Position numbers and translations under genes: made by a program. DNA of 64,000 bases from Geosiphon pyriformis (Eukaryota; Glomeromycota; Glomeromycetes; Archaeosporales; Geosiphonaceae). The DNA lies in NCBI GenBank assembly GCA_016748015.1, contig JAAOMT010000617.1:103925-167924 (forward strand), given 5' to 3'. Position 1 is the stretch's first letter, and every line of letters begins with the position of its first letter. Shown here piece by piece: positions 23,294-37,134 of this stretch. The notes under the pieces were generated by a model, which was given only the letters and a program-made list of their open reading frames with translations, ran no database searches and had not been told where the DNA came from.

Positions 23294-23320
23294 ACAATGA
23301 GGGAGTAAGTGAATTTTGAC

Positions 23321-23339
23321 AACCTCACAGGGAGCACCA
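23321..23339 (-). other. Primer-binding site of element C
   Basis: TGGTGCTCCCTGTGAGGTT on the minus strand, a few bases inside the 5' LTR. Nearly identical to the site of A1. Confidence 0.75.
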
Positions 23340-23345
23340 CTTTTA

Positions 23346-24084
23346 TGTTACGGGTTGGAGTAACAAGCTAACGGATAGCAAGGGAGAACAGTATTGTATG
23401 GTGATGGAAATAAACAAAGAAGGAATTACAATAAGGGAGCAAATTGAATAAGTAGGAATTCAATGTGCATGATCAGTCTCATAAAAATCACAGTCACTAA
23501 TCTTTTCTTAAATCTGAAGGTAGAAGAATAGTCCGTGATTGTCAACAAGATAACACTGCTGCTATTATTCTATGTCTCAACTCAGCGATTCTTAGAATCA
23601 ATAACAGGTATTGTTGTACTTTTCAATTGTTTCTTTATTCAATGAATTACAAGAGCAAGCCAATTGCTTCTCAGGCTAATTCTAACAAATACAAATCAAG
23701 AAAGGGAAAAGATAAGGTATGTGAATGCCAACAAGTAGATACTTGAAAATAAGGAAAGGGGAATAAGCGATTATAAGAGGAAGTAATTGATATTGTTTTA
23801 TTTTGTTACTTTGATCATGTCTTTCTACAGCTAAGGGAATCATTGCTTATATAGCTATCTAAAGTGGTCAATGACCAAGTCAACGATCAGGTCAATGATC
23901 AGGTTAATGATTAGGTCAATGATCAGGTCATTGATCAGGTCAATGATTAGGTCAATGATCAGGTCAACAGTCAGGTCATTGATCAGATCAACGATCACTA
24001 TCTAAAAATAGGGTGGCTAATTATATGACATCAGTGGCTAATACATGTAATAATTAATAAAAACTATGTGTTTCAACCATAACA
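23346..24084 (-). repeat. 5' LTR of element C (right in window)
   Basis: 739 bp, TGTTAC to ATAACA, matching 16376-17102. It holds the 12-bp U3 repeat array at about 23865-23998 and the TATA box on its downstream side. Confidence 0.9.
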
Positions 24085-24374
24085 ATATAAAGAACAGAGA
24101 TTCAATTGATGGTTTTTTTCTATGAATTTTTTTTTAATATGATAGCCAGTTTATTCTGCCAATTATGTTTTTCTAATAAGATATCTTTAAGTTTTCTACT
24201 TTTGTTCTTGGGTTTTTTATTAGGTTATTCTTAACATCAATTACTTAGCACTTAATTTTTTTAATCAATTAATAAACAACAAAGAAAACAAAATAAAAAA
24301 TTAGTATTCTATTAATAGTTATGATTAAAAGCTATTAGTTTAGTGTAATTAAGTATCAAATTTTATTAATATAG
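24085..24374 (-). repeat. LTR of family A, copy A3, right part
   Basis: Resumes the A3 LTR after element C (AAGAACAGAGATTCAATTGA) and runs to the TTAAGTATCAA stretch. It is cut off by LTR A4. Confidence 0.7.
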
Positions 24375-25128
24375 TGTTACAAATGATTATTTGGGGTCTC
24401 AAATCAAATAACAAACCCATAACTTAGTGCTTAATAGCTGGTATAAATGTTAATATCTGAAGATTTTTGTTGTTTGAAGGTTTTGGTTAAGTTCTTTGTA
24501 TAATAGACAGAGATTCAAGTGTTGTTTTATCTGTTACTTCCTGGAATTGCAATTCTATCAAATTTTTTTCTTAATGTAATGGCCAGTAATTCTTTTAGTA
24601 AGCTATCCTTAATTCTTGAGTGTTCTACCTTTATTCTTGGGTTTTTTACTAGTTATTTTAATGTTAATAACTTTGTATGTTTAATCTTTAATTAATTAAT
24701 AAATAATAACAAAACAAAAGAAAAGAAAGAAAAGAAAATAAAATAAAGAAATAAGCCAAGGCAAAAAAAAATTAATATCTTATCAATAGCTGTGATTAAG
24801 AGCTATTGTTCTAGTATAATTAAGTATTAGATACTATCAACATAAAGTGTTAATAGTAAGGAAAGTGATTTAGATGATAAATAATTATTTATTAATATTA
24901 ATGATTTTAACTAAGATGTTTTTACCAAGAGATCTTGGTATTAATTCTGTTTTTTCTGTTTCTAACACTCTTGCTATATATACATAATTTGAGTTTTATG
25001 AAATTACTCATATTCTTAAGCGATGTATTATAATTACTCAAGCAATATGTTTATGTGTTAGCTACTATTCTCCTATTGGTTTATTTGTTTTTTTACTATT
25101 TTCTTGTATGCTTTTTCTATAAATAACA
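24375..25128 (-). repeat. LTR of family A, copy A4, apparently solo
   Basis: TGTTAC at 24375 to ATAACA at 25128. It matches LTR A1 across R/U5 and the TATA-like CTATATATACATAA. No matching internal region is adjacent on either side, so it is a solo LTR or the remnant of a deleted element. Confidence 0.7.
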
Positions 25129-25189
25129 ATAATTTGTAAATAAAGCATTAATTGGGAATATAGATTGAAATAATATTGTAACAGTTTAG

Positions 25190-26000
25190 CATTCAGACTT
25201 ATATATGCTTTTAGAGTTTATAAGCAAAGCTTCAATTACTCTTTACACATACTTAATAAAAACAGTTTATAAGAGACTGCCAGTTGTTATTAAAAAGAAA
25301 CTTTATAATAAAGAGTACTTGGAAGTATTATGTTTAATGTGTAATAATATCAAACTATTTGATTATGTTTTTATCTGTTTAAAAAAAGTTGTGATATATT
25401 CTGAGATATTATTAAAACAAATTGAATTGTAAAAATTTATGGTAAATAATTGTTCTCTGTTATTGTTTTCAGTATTGTGCACTCTTTTTTTGAAGATATT
25501 AAATATTGGTATTTATGTGGTTTTGTGCAAAAATTTTGTGTTTAGAGATTAAGTAGATAAAACAATTTTATTTTTTGGTAACAAAAAAAAAGTTGTATTA
25601 ATAGTAATTGATTTTGCTTACTGTTTAGCTAAAAAGTATTAAAGTAAATTGTGGTTGTTTAAAGTAAAATTCAAAGTAAACATAAAGAAAAGTGGTCTAA
25701 TCTGTAATATAGAGGTGGTTTTTACTGCTTTTTGTAATTTGTCTGGTCATCTGTTAATGAAAGTTGTTTATTTACTTGGTATTGTTGAGTTATTTTTTAT
25801 TAGTTTTGGTTTGCATAAAGCTTGTTCTTTTTTTTCAGATATTTACAATAGTACAAGAGTATATATAAATATGTAATATTGTCTTAATTGGTCTAAGTAG
25901 CCAGTTATATATAGTAAGCATATAAATCATATTTAATTAGATTTACTTAATTTGTTTCTGTATATTAAATAGTAGTTAGACTGTACTCATTAAAACTAAA
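25190..26000. repeat. Dispersed repeat D, copy 1, family unknown
   Basis: Aligns by eye with 41395-42180, with most differences being C/T or G/A. Copy 1 has two short plus-strand frames (25205-25432 and 25649-25876) with no recognisable product. Terminal repeats were not found. Confidence 0.55.
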
Positions 26001-26596
26001 TAAAAAAAATAATTATTTAATTATTTAAATAAATAAAATAAAATAAATTTAATAAATAAGTGGTTAATTATATATAATTATATATAATTTAAGTTTAATA
26101 TATAATAATAAAATTATATAAAATAATTTTATATTTTTTAAAATTAATGTATTTTTTTATTTAATTGTAAAAATTAAATACAACATAATTATTGATAATA
26201 CAATCAAATAATTTTTAAAAAATATAAAATAATTCATAAATAAATTGCAACAAATATTATATATTAATTTTATATTATCAAAACTAAAAATTTCAATATA
26301 AAAATTTTAACCAATTGTTTTGTTTAAACATTATCTTATAAATAAAAGCAATTTATGTTGATTTGTTATATTAATTAGGTATTTAATATTTTAAAAAACA
26401 ATATTAGGTTTTAATATATTTTAAATTGGGCATAACATAAAGATTGTCAAATTTTAGTTTAAGAAACTTGATGGATGATCAATTTGTGCATACTATTTCT
26501 GGTAAACTAAGATGGATGTACAACCCACAGTTCATTAATTCATACCTCGCTCCATTAAATATTGAATGCTCTTTCTACACCAATCGTGAGTCACCT
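26001..26596. other. AT-rich spacer, no gene seen
   Basis: Very low GC, with poly-A/T and ATTAAAT-type runs, changing abruptly near 26450 to normal host composition downstream of the adenylate kinase stop codon. Confidence 0.5.
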
Positions 26597-28254
<1,658 letters not shown>

Positions 28255-28724
28255 AATGATTTGAGTTTTGCTTTAATTTTACGTATGAAATAAAAAATGC
28301 GAGAGAAATTGACTTTTGAGCAAAGAAGCTGGGAGAGTTGTTGAAGTTAGGTCTTGTAAAAACTTAATATATTCCCCAATGTCAAATTGTCACATTAGAG
28401 CTGCAGATATGGTAGTTAATTAGCCCAGAGATTAATCAACCGATGACTGTGATAAAACAATAATTCAGCACAACAGATTTCTTCGAATGTGCCTGCTGTC
28501 ACTGCTTCTCCATGAATTCACTAAAGGGCGTAAGGGAAATAAGATTTTATTTCTGTCAGGTGAATCATCTTTTGATTGCACAATAACATCAAGTGTCACT
28601 AAATTAGATCTTGTGACAATTATGGTAGCGGATAGTAAAGTATGGATCAGAATTAAAATAAATAAGCGCTATCAGATTCACACTGATTTTTGGGATAAAG
28701 ACCAAATGACCTTTATAAAAATTT
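28255..28724. other. Intergenic region upstream of the adenylate kinase
   Basis: 470 bp between the ZNFX1-like stop codon and the adenylate kinase start. It must hold the promoter of the latter and the 3' end of the former. A plus-strand frame at 28487-28741 has no recognisable content. Confidence 0.5.
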
Positions 28725-31700
28725 TTAACATCTTTTATTAGACATCCCTCTTTGCATTTTCAATTTATTCCATAGATGAAGTTGCTTCTTGATCCATGAA
28801 TTATATCGTGGGGCTCTTAGAATCAGTCTACGACATCGTGGGCATTTCCAGAGTTCCGGGGATGGGGGATCATCTAGAATTTAAAAATGGAAGATATTTA
28901 TGATTAAGTTAATATAAATTGAGAAATCAAAATGATTGAGAAAGCAAAATACCGTCGAAGACCACTTGAGTGTGGAAATAGTGATCTAATGCTTTTAGGT
29001 CGAACACTAGAAATAACGTTTAAATTATTACTGAATGGGAAGGGGCCTATTGAAATTTGTAGCATATTATCACGATAATATTTACCACATGTGCAATCAG
29101 GCAGAATATAAGTGTATTGGTGCCTCTCAAAATCTTTCAATGACTTAAAGGTAAGGCTACATTGCATATCTGGATTACACTTGACGCAAGGAGGGCAAGG
29201 CTCTCCACAAAGCCCATTGCAATCATGTCTGGAGGATAATAGTGATGATTAAAAGTCTGGTAGAAAGTTATTAAAAGTCATAATATCAAACAATTATTCA
29301 CCTGCAAGCAAGTTTCTTTGTACAAACAAGATTGCACGGAAGTCTTGTGCAAATCTCATCACATTTTTGTAAGCATTGCATATGGTCACATTTCCAATTG
29401 CACGGGTCTTCACAAAAGTCACAGATCGAGCCACACTTGCCCTTGCATTGTTTATCATGAAGGCAAGTCTTAAGGCAAGGGTACTGGCAAACATTTGACT
29501 CCCCAAAATTCACTGGATGTCCGCAGATCGGCTGCCGGTTTTTTTTACAAGAATAGAGTTGGCAATCTTCGAGTTGACTCTGTAATGCCTACAGATTATT
29601 GAAGTCAAAGATTGAAACCCATTTGGATCAGAATAATGAATGGGAATATATCCACAGCATCTTCTTTAATTTTAAGCGACTGTAGCCTAGTTCGAATGCT
29701 GAATTAGAGAACCATCAATAAATGTCGGAAATTTCTCTTTGGAAATGTCGATGATCACTTAAAAATAAATATTTTGAAGTTTTTTTTTCTTTAAACTTTT
29801 TTGGCAATATGAAAGATATCGAAATCATTTACAACTTTTGATTATTTACCGTTTGCGATTTTCCGTCGCATGAAATAGTGGTTTTATGTCCACAACTATT
29901 TGTAATTTCAACAAGAGCGTTACAAGGTACACTGGATATGTCTTGAGGTATCTCGGAACAAATAAAGTCTTTGGAGTGTCCGCAGGGTAAGGTTACCACA
30001 ATCACAGCTTTGCAAGCCTCACATTCCCCAATCTCTTGACACTCAAAGCATTGCCTCGAACAAGGGTGGATACACATTTGGGGACGACGGCGGGCACAAG
30101 GCTTTTTGCAAACTATGAAAACAAGGATAAACATAAGAATTTTATTATGTTAAAAATGACTTAATAAATCAAACAACACATACTAAATTTTTGTCGTAGT
30201 TCATTTCCATGTTTGATGGGGTGACACTTGCTAGGGCAGCGGTGACCACAGAATAATCTTGAATCACACTCAACCTATATATTCGATGAGCAAATAAAAT
30301 AAATTAGAGAGAAAAAATTGGGTTTATTATAGAAAATATAAATTACACTGCAACCGCCATCTGGAGTATATAATTCAAAATCACTGGCAGATTTCACTTT
30401 TCGAATTTTGTTCACTAGCATATCAAATTTCTGCGGATCAGTAAGACATTTCCGAGGAAGCTTCCTAAAACCGTGTCGTTGACAGAGAATAGATATGCTG
30501 TCACCGTAATGTCCTAAAAAAGTATTAGTTAAACGTGATTAAAAAAAAAAGAGAATCAAGACGAGGAGATTTGGTGATTACCTTGTTCTTTCAACCCATT
30601 CAGTACCATTCTCCAACTTTCACTCTGCATAAGAATATCCCCATTTCCAATAATATATAAACCATATTTTGCCCGAGAAATTGCAAGCTTTACAAGAGTT
30701 TCCAAGCCAATGAATTCTAACCACTCTTTTTGAAAACGTGGGCTAGGAGAGGACAGAGATAATATTACAATTTCTGCTTGTTTTCCCACATATTCCTCGA
30801 TCGTCTTTACTTGCACTTTTCCGATTTTCACCTCTTCTTTGATTCCCCATTCGTTTTTCTTAGCTTCAATTACATCGCTCTTCAAACAAGGGTCAAGTTT
30901 CTGTAATATCAATGTTTTTTGTTGCACATAGGGCGTCAGGATAGTCGTATTCTGACAAACAAAATTGTCTTGCTGGGAAAGATATAATGCCAAATGGGCA
31001 GAAAATTCTGCTTCAAAGGGATTTTTCCCGTTAAAAGCCAATGGCTCGTGATGGAAATGGAGGTCTTGACATAAGGCCTCATATTCTTTGTCATAATTTT
31101 CATGAGTCATAAACTGTATATTGTAGGCCATCCCAAGAACGTTCTTCAAATTTCTCAAATCTTGATGGTCATTTATGATTGAGCTTTTAATGGTTGAACC
31201 GAGAGGTGAATGGTAGTATCCCCTAAGAGCATTGTAGATCTCTGGGCGGATTAATGTGTTTGTCGAAAGACTATAATAAGAGCCATTTCGACGTAACCAG
31301 CGCTCAAAGAAGGATATATGGGTCCCAAACTGCGCTGCGATGTCACTTTGTGGTGTGGGGCCATACCGAATGAAATCACTAATCATTAAGAGGTGCTCCA
31401 GCCGAGGAGAGGATAGACAAGGAGCTAAGACGGCTTCAGGTATTTCGCAAGCTTCATTTACTATACATACCCGCGGCGACAAAGTCTGAATCAAGTTGAG
31501 ATGTGTAGAAGCATAATGAATTGTCATTCCAATTAAAGGACTGTACCGAGTAATTTCACCCCATCGCAGTTCTCGAATATATTCCAGTTGTTTTTCCAGA
31601 GAAGAAAGCTCTTGCATTGTATGTTTAATGTCGTTTAATATATAGTCCGTAACTATCCTTTGATATCTTTCCCGATTCCTCTTTCTTCGAGAGGAGTCTA

Positions 31701-34563
31701 ACTTCCAAATATCGACGTCGTCACCAGCATTGAATTCACCCCCAGTATTGCGCCACATTTGATTTACAGTACGAGAGATATCACTAGGCAATAAATGAGG
31801 CAGCTCGAGTGAGGTTTGATGAGATCGATCGACCACATCAGAATCTTCGTCATCAAACTCTTTGTTAATTATTCGTTCTTGAAAGCTGCTCATATTACAC
31901 ATTTCATAGATAGGGCCTTTATTATAGGCTGTCGTACTGGGAGCAGTTATTGTAACCTCATGATCTAACGATTCTTGAGCTCCATCACTTATCCATTTTC
32001 TATAAATAGGTTGAATAATTTCCTCGTTCATGTCATTATTATTCTTTCTTCCTCTCAAGAACTGTTCGCGGATATCTGTGGGAGAGTTATTGACGAATGA
32101 TTCGTCGGTAAAAATGATTTCTCGAATTCTAAATAAATTTTCTAAATGATCCTTATATTTATTGATGTTTTTTTTGGCTTCTCTTAAATCACGGTGGATT
32201 TGTGATTTTCTGATATTTTGGCCAGCAAGTGCATTGACTTGGCAACCTTTTAAACTCTCAGGGACGTTCTGAGGAGGACCAATTCGGACTAGATTTGGAA
32301 TGAATTCGATAACGCTTTCAAGGATCTCGTTCAAGGCATCGGCAGTCCGAGTTATTAGTAGAATTGGTTCATGTAAACGTCGATTCTGGTAACATTGATA
32401 GATGAGATTAATGGCATTTGACACAAATTCTACTTGCGGGGTACCTGTGTAGAGAAACGGAAATTTTCTATTTATTAATGACTAATTCAACTAGAAGTTT
32501 TTAGAATTTCAGAGCGCAAAGAATAAAGTCCTACCAAGGGGAGTTAGAGTAACCGATATTTTGTGCCGAAATATGTTTTGAAGGGCACGGAAATACTCAG
32601 CATCAATAATATACCTCTTATGATTGTAATCTGGCCAGTCAAATATTGGTACAATTGTATTGGACCTATTGAGAGGCATAATCTTAGCAAGATTAATGCT
32701 TGCTCCTTCGAGATATTCCGGAGCTGTTCCAATCCGAGGACAAATTAAGATTTCTTTTGCTAAAGGATATCGTGGAGCCAATGATCTTTCGTTTATCCAA
32801 TCGATATTTTGTTTTATCGACGGAAAGTGAACATTAGAAGAGAACATAATATATTCCCGTTTGAGATCTAACTTTTCCAATTGATCTAGAGTAAAATTTA
32901 ATCCAATAATAGAATCAGCAATTTTTGTTGGAATCAGTTCGGCGAAATTGTAGTGCTCTACAGTGCCTGTTATCATAGTTGATAGATCAATCGACTTTTT
33001 CGAATTTTTATCCTGGGAATAAATCAAGAACAGGACCACAAAAGATCCTGGCCACAAATTTTCACCCCGAGTCCAATCCAAATGGGGGTAATTTGGACGG
33101 AATGACATTTTTAATATCAATCGTCCACTTGAATCGACATTTGCGTACTTGAATTTAACCCCTTGATAATATACATGCGGACCCATCGGACTTGTTGATT
33201 TTTCAAAGGGAGTAGTACGCCATTGAGAGGCTGCATCCTGGATAGGTTGAATTAATTCAGCACACAAGTAATGATAATGAAGATAATGATAGATATCCTC
33301 CATGTCTTTTGACCAATCAAGATCGTAGACAGGGGGAGAAATAAGTTCAAATTTCGAATTGAACAGCTCGTGGAATTTGGGCCTTTCTTTTTGCATCTTT
33401 TCTCGAATTATAATCATCCATTCAGCTAACGGAGGTTGATTCAGCAATCTCGCATCAAAGGGTAGAAGTCGCTCAGAGGATGCTTGAATTTTTTGAATAG
33501 AATTTATTAAGAGCGTTACTTCTTTTGTTGGCTGAGATTTAAGTGAGTATAAAGCATTGGTAATCTCAACTAGTGGGATGAGCAATCCACATTCGTTTTT
33601 TATACGGCACATAGCTTCGTAAGAACGAATTATTGGAAAAATTTTCTGAGGTGAATCTACATAATTCCTAAGATAACCAATTGTTTTCCCAGACCAACCA
33701 CGTTTGCTGTAAATCTTACTTATAATCTTTGCGACTGGACGAAATGTAGAATACTTTCCAAGAAGAATCTCTGGAGATGCAAGGAGCTTAAAGAAGCACT
33801 CAATGGTTTCCCATTTATATCGAGTGTAGCACCCAATAATAAGTTCTACATCATTATGAAATGATCGAAGCCATTGATCTTGAGGAGATTTTAAAATAGA
33901 ACAAAGGAGTTTTGCGGCTTGAGCTTCTTCTTCATAATTCTGATCTTTTTCCTCTATTATATTTACTATAGCGTAGTTATATTTTGCCGGCATGCAATAA
34001 CGCTTTGGGCACCGTGACTTTTCTGGTAATGGATTGGCCGAGCCGTCTGGATTTGACCAATAAAGAGATTCACCAGCTACCAACTGATGCTGATTGATTC
34101 CACATTCATCTGCTTCAAAGCTTGAGGGGTCGCTGCATTCACTAATTGTATCTTCTTTTTCTAACTTCATGAAGGTAAAGGTTTCCATAAAGTCATCCTT
34201 GTCCCATTTCGGGTTAAAATCAATATGACCTTTATCGTTGCTTGTGTTGTTATACTTTTCAGATTTTACCCATTCAACAGGCACATCGGTGTCAGTGAAC
34301 CACAATTTGGACGCAACTTTTGCGAAAGCATCAAATTTTTGAGAGGAAACCTCAGACAATGTCTTAAAAACTTCTGGTACTTTATCCTTCTTTTTGTTTT
34401 GATTAGGGTTAGCCGCTGTGACTGGGACGAGGGGGTGCGGTAAAGGATACAGTTTCCCGGGCGGAGGCTTTTGAAGTTCTTGAGTAGGCCCAAAGCCCTC
34501 GTCTTCCTCCCAACCGCCTAATTCCTCTGCTTTACCTTTCCCCTTGTTGTTTGTATTTGACAT
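28725..34563 (-). CDS. ZNFX1-like protein with degenerate SF1 helicase core and NFX1 zinc fingers
   Basis: Eight exons: 34563-32535, 32444-30582, 30513-30347, 30274-30184, 30112-29850, 29588-29302, 29228-28963, 28873-28725; 5115 nt, 1704 aa, phases consistent (the donor of exon 7 could also be at 28966). Residues 1-650 match the ZNFX1-type N-terminal region (YLHYHYLCAELIQPI). The helicase core follows but its motifs are altered: TPLGTPQV at 674-681 for GPPGTGKT, VNEACE at 1005-1010 for the Walker B region, SDFIRYG for GDxxQLR. LAISRAKYGLYIIGN (motif VI) is kept. NFX1-type cysteine arrays follow (CGHRCPSKCHP, CKKPCARRRPQMC, CLKTCLHDKQC), then KCPRCRR near the end. Family members act in small-RNA pathways and antiviral RNA sensing; this one probably binds RNA without ATP hydrolysis. 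Confidence 0.88.
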
Positions 34564-37134
34564 TTTGATGGTGAATATTGATAAAGGTATAGATTCTTTA
34601 AAAGAATAGATGGTGCTAAATTAAAACTTGTCACCTAAAAATGAATACTGCGGCCTTTATAATGTTATTCACTAAAAGATACTTGAATTTAAACTAATAG
34701 CGGTCTAAAGTATAAATTGATTGAGGAAAATTTGTATAAAGCAGTTTTTTTAATTTTTTTTTCAAATATTTTACAAAATAATTTAACATACAATTTATTA
34801 GTATAATAATACATAAGCCAAATTATGTTATAAATAATTATGATTAATCTCGGAAAATTTTATTTGATTGGTTAATTTTGATTGGGCGAAAAAGTAATAA
34901 TCATGTGTTTAATGTAATTTTTATCAGTTATGTAAAATAATAAGTTGGGTAATTAAATAAAAAAAATGTATAAATAAAAAACACATAAATACCTAGCATT
35001 TTGACAAGTTATCCTATTATGCTCTGGTTTACTACGTTTATCACAGGTGTTTATATGTAATTTTTCTTTTTTTTGGTAATAAATTTATAATATTTGGTTT
35101 TTGAGCATTCTTTTTGTTATAAAACCAACAGATTTTTAATTAATTTAGATTCATTTTTTTTTGTTTGTATTATTGGCTTGAACTTTAGAAGATTCTTGAA
35201 AATTTCGATTTTGTACTAATTTAATAAATGTAACTGAATTAAAAATTCAGATATTATATGGTAATAAATTTAAATAAGTATTTAACAAAACAATAATACA
35301 ACAAATAAAATACTTTATTAGAAAAAACAATTTAATAATTTACTTAAAAACTATTTATTAACTATATTTAATATTTTAAAAATATTATAAGTTTTATTAT
35401 ATTTAGTTATAAAAATATTAATAATAAACCAACTAAAAAAAGATAATTAACTTATAGGCAAAAAACTGAAAATAAAAATTTCTAATTCCATAATAAAAAA
35501 AATATTTATTAAATTTTATTAAAACTTAATATTAAAAAAAAAAGATAATATTACTTAAAAAGTAATAAAAAATAAATATAACATAAATTAGCCAATTATA
35601 TATTAAAAATTATTAAATAATATAATATTAAAAATTTTAAAAAAATTTTAAAAATACTAAAAACTTTAATAATAATTCAAAAAGTATAAAAATTATTAAA
35701 AATTTCAAAAATCTCATATTATATAGATAATAATAGTATTAAAAACAAAAAAAACAATTTTTTTATTAGATTTCTATAAAATAATTTTAATAATTAATAA
35801 TTTAATACTTAAAGTAATTTTTTTTTAATAAAATTAAAATTTAATATTAATTATTTAAATTCTATAAATCAATATTTATTTTATTAAAACAATAGTTTTT
35901 AATTATAATTATTAATAAAATACTAATTTTTTACTTTATTATTATTATTATTATTTTTTGTTTTGTTATTTATATTAATTAATTAAAAAAAATATTAAGA
36001 TTAAAACATCAAAGATTCTTTGGTAAAAAATACAAAAATATACATAAAATTAATTTATTAATAATTGAATTATTTATTAAAAAAGTAATTAATATTAAAA
36101 TAAACATAAAATTAAATATTGAGTATTATTAACTATTATTATTTGAATTTTTATTTGTTATGTAAAGAACTTAACTATTAATATCTTCAAATTTATTTAC
36201 CAATTATAGTTTTAACTTATAAATTATACAACTATTTATAATATTATATTTTTTTTAAGAATTCAGAATTTTTTACAATATACAAAAAAGTTATATCTTT
36301 TTTTTTAATTTTTTTTCTACTTTTTTTAATTTTTTTTCTTTAATATATTCTAAAATATTTTGGTTTTTTGTTCAAATATTTGCAAATATTTTTGGTGTAT
36401 TATAAATTATTTAGTTAAGTTAAAATGTTTTTTTTTGTTTTTATTTGTTGCTAGTTTTTGTTTTAATTTTAAATTAAAAAAATTGTAAATAAACTAAATA
36501 TGTTTCTTTATAAAATTAGATAATATTGTAATTAAGTTTTTAAAAATAAGTAAGACAAATATTATCATTAATAATTTTTGTTTTTATAATTAAATAGTAG
36601 ATTAAATTTTCAAGAAGATTTTGTTTAAATTTTGTAATATTTTGATTTTCAAAAAAATAGTTGTTAATTTAATTTTTAATGTATTAATAAAAAGTTTTTT
36701 TTATCATTGTAATTTTGTCTTAAATTTTAATTTTTTACTTACAATAAATATAAATTAATTGATAATACTTTAAAGTTGTTGTATTAGATATGATTGTTAT
36801 TTTGAATAATTTTATTATTGTATTAATTTTTAGAAGAACATTAAATATTATTAGAGATTTTAATTTTTTTTAAATATTGTTAATATCAAATTTGTTGTTA
36901 AATTTGTTATTTATAAAAACTGATAAAATTTTGATAAATTAATTTCTTTTTAAAGTATTTTTTTATACTTTAAACTATTTATATTATTAAATTTATAATA
37001 GAATAACTAATTTTATATCAATTATTTGTACAGTTATTTTGTAATAAAAGTCAACTTTTTTACAAATAATTTTGACTATAAGCTACTTGATAAAATAAAA
37101 TAAAATATAAAAAAAATATTATCTGTTTAAATTA
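34564..37134. other. AT-rich desert with one decayed LTR-B remnant
   Basis: Beyond about 34700 the sequence is dominated by A/T with almost no coding signal. The only recognisable piece is an LTR-B fragment at about 36990-37134 on the minus strand. Confidence 0.6.
36990..37134 (-). repeat. Decayed LTR-B fragment, left of the pogo insertion
   Basis: GTAATAAAAGTCAACTTTTT and CTATAAGCTACTTGATAA match the reverse complement of 6245-6310 with C/T and G/A changes. It continues at 38681 on the other side of the DNA transposon. Confidence 0.65.

Larger units (their letters stand above)
16376..24084 (-). mobile_element. Element C, full-length Ty3/gypsy retrotransposon
   Basis: Two long LTRs (16376-17102 and 23346-24084) in the same orientation flank gag, protease, RT, RNase H, integrase and an extra frame, all on the minus strand. 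Both LTRs start TGTTAC. They end GTAACA (left) and ATAACA (right). The flanking bases ATAT (16372-16375 and 24085-24088) may be a 4-bp target duplication. RT (YLDD) and integrase (SDRG) keep their catalytic residues, but stops and a 234-bp gap break the frame. This is the least decayed retroelement here. Confidence 0.9.

Noticed and set aside
34225-34493. Frames overlapping the first exon of the ZNFX1-like gene
   Set aside because: The 684-codon minus-strand frame explains this region; the others are shadows.
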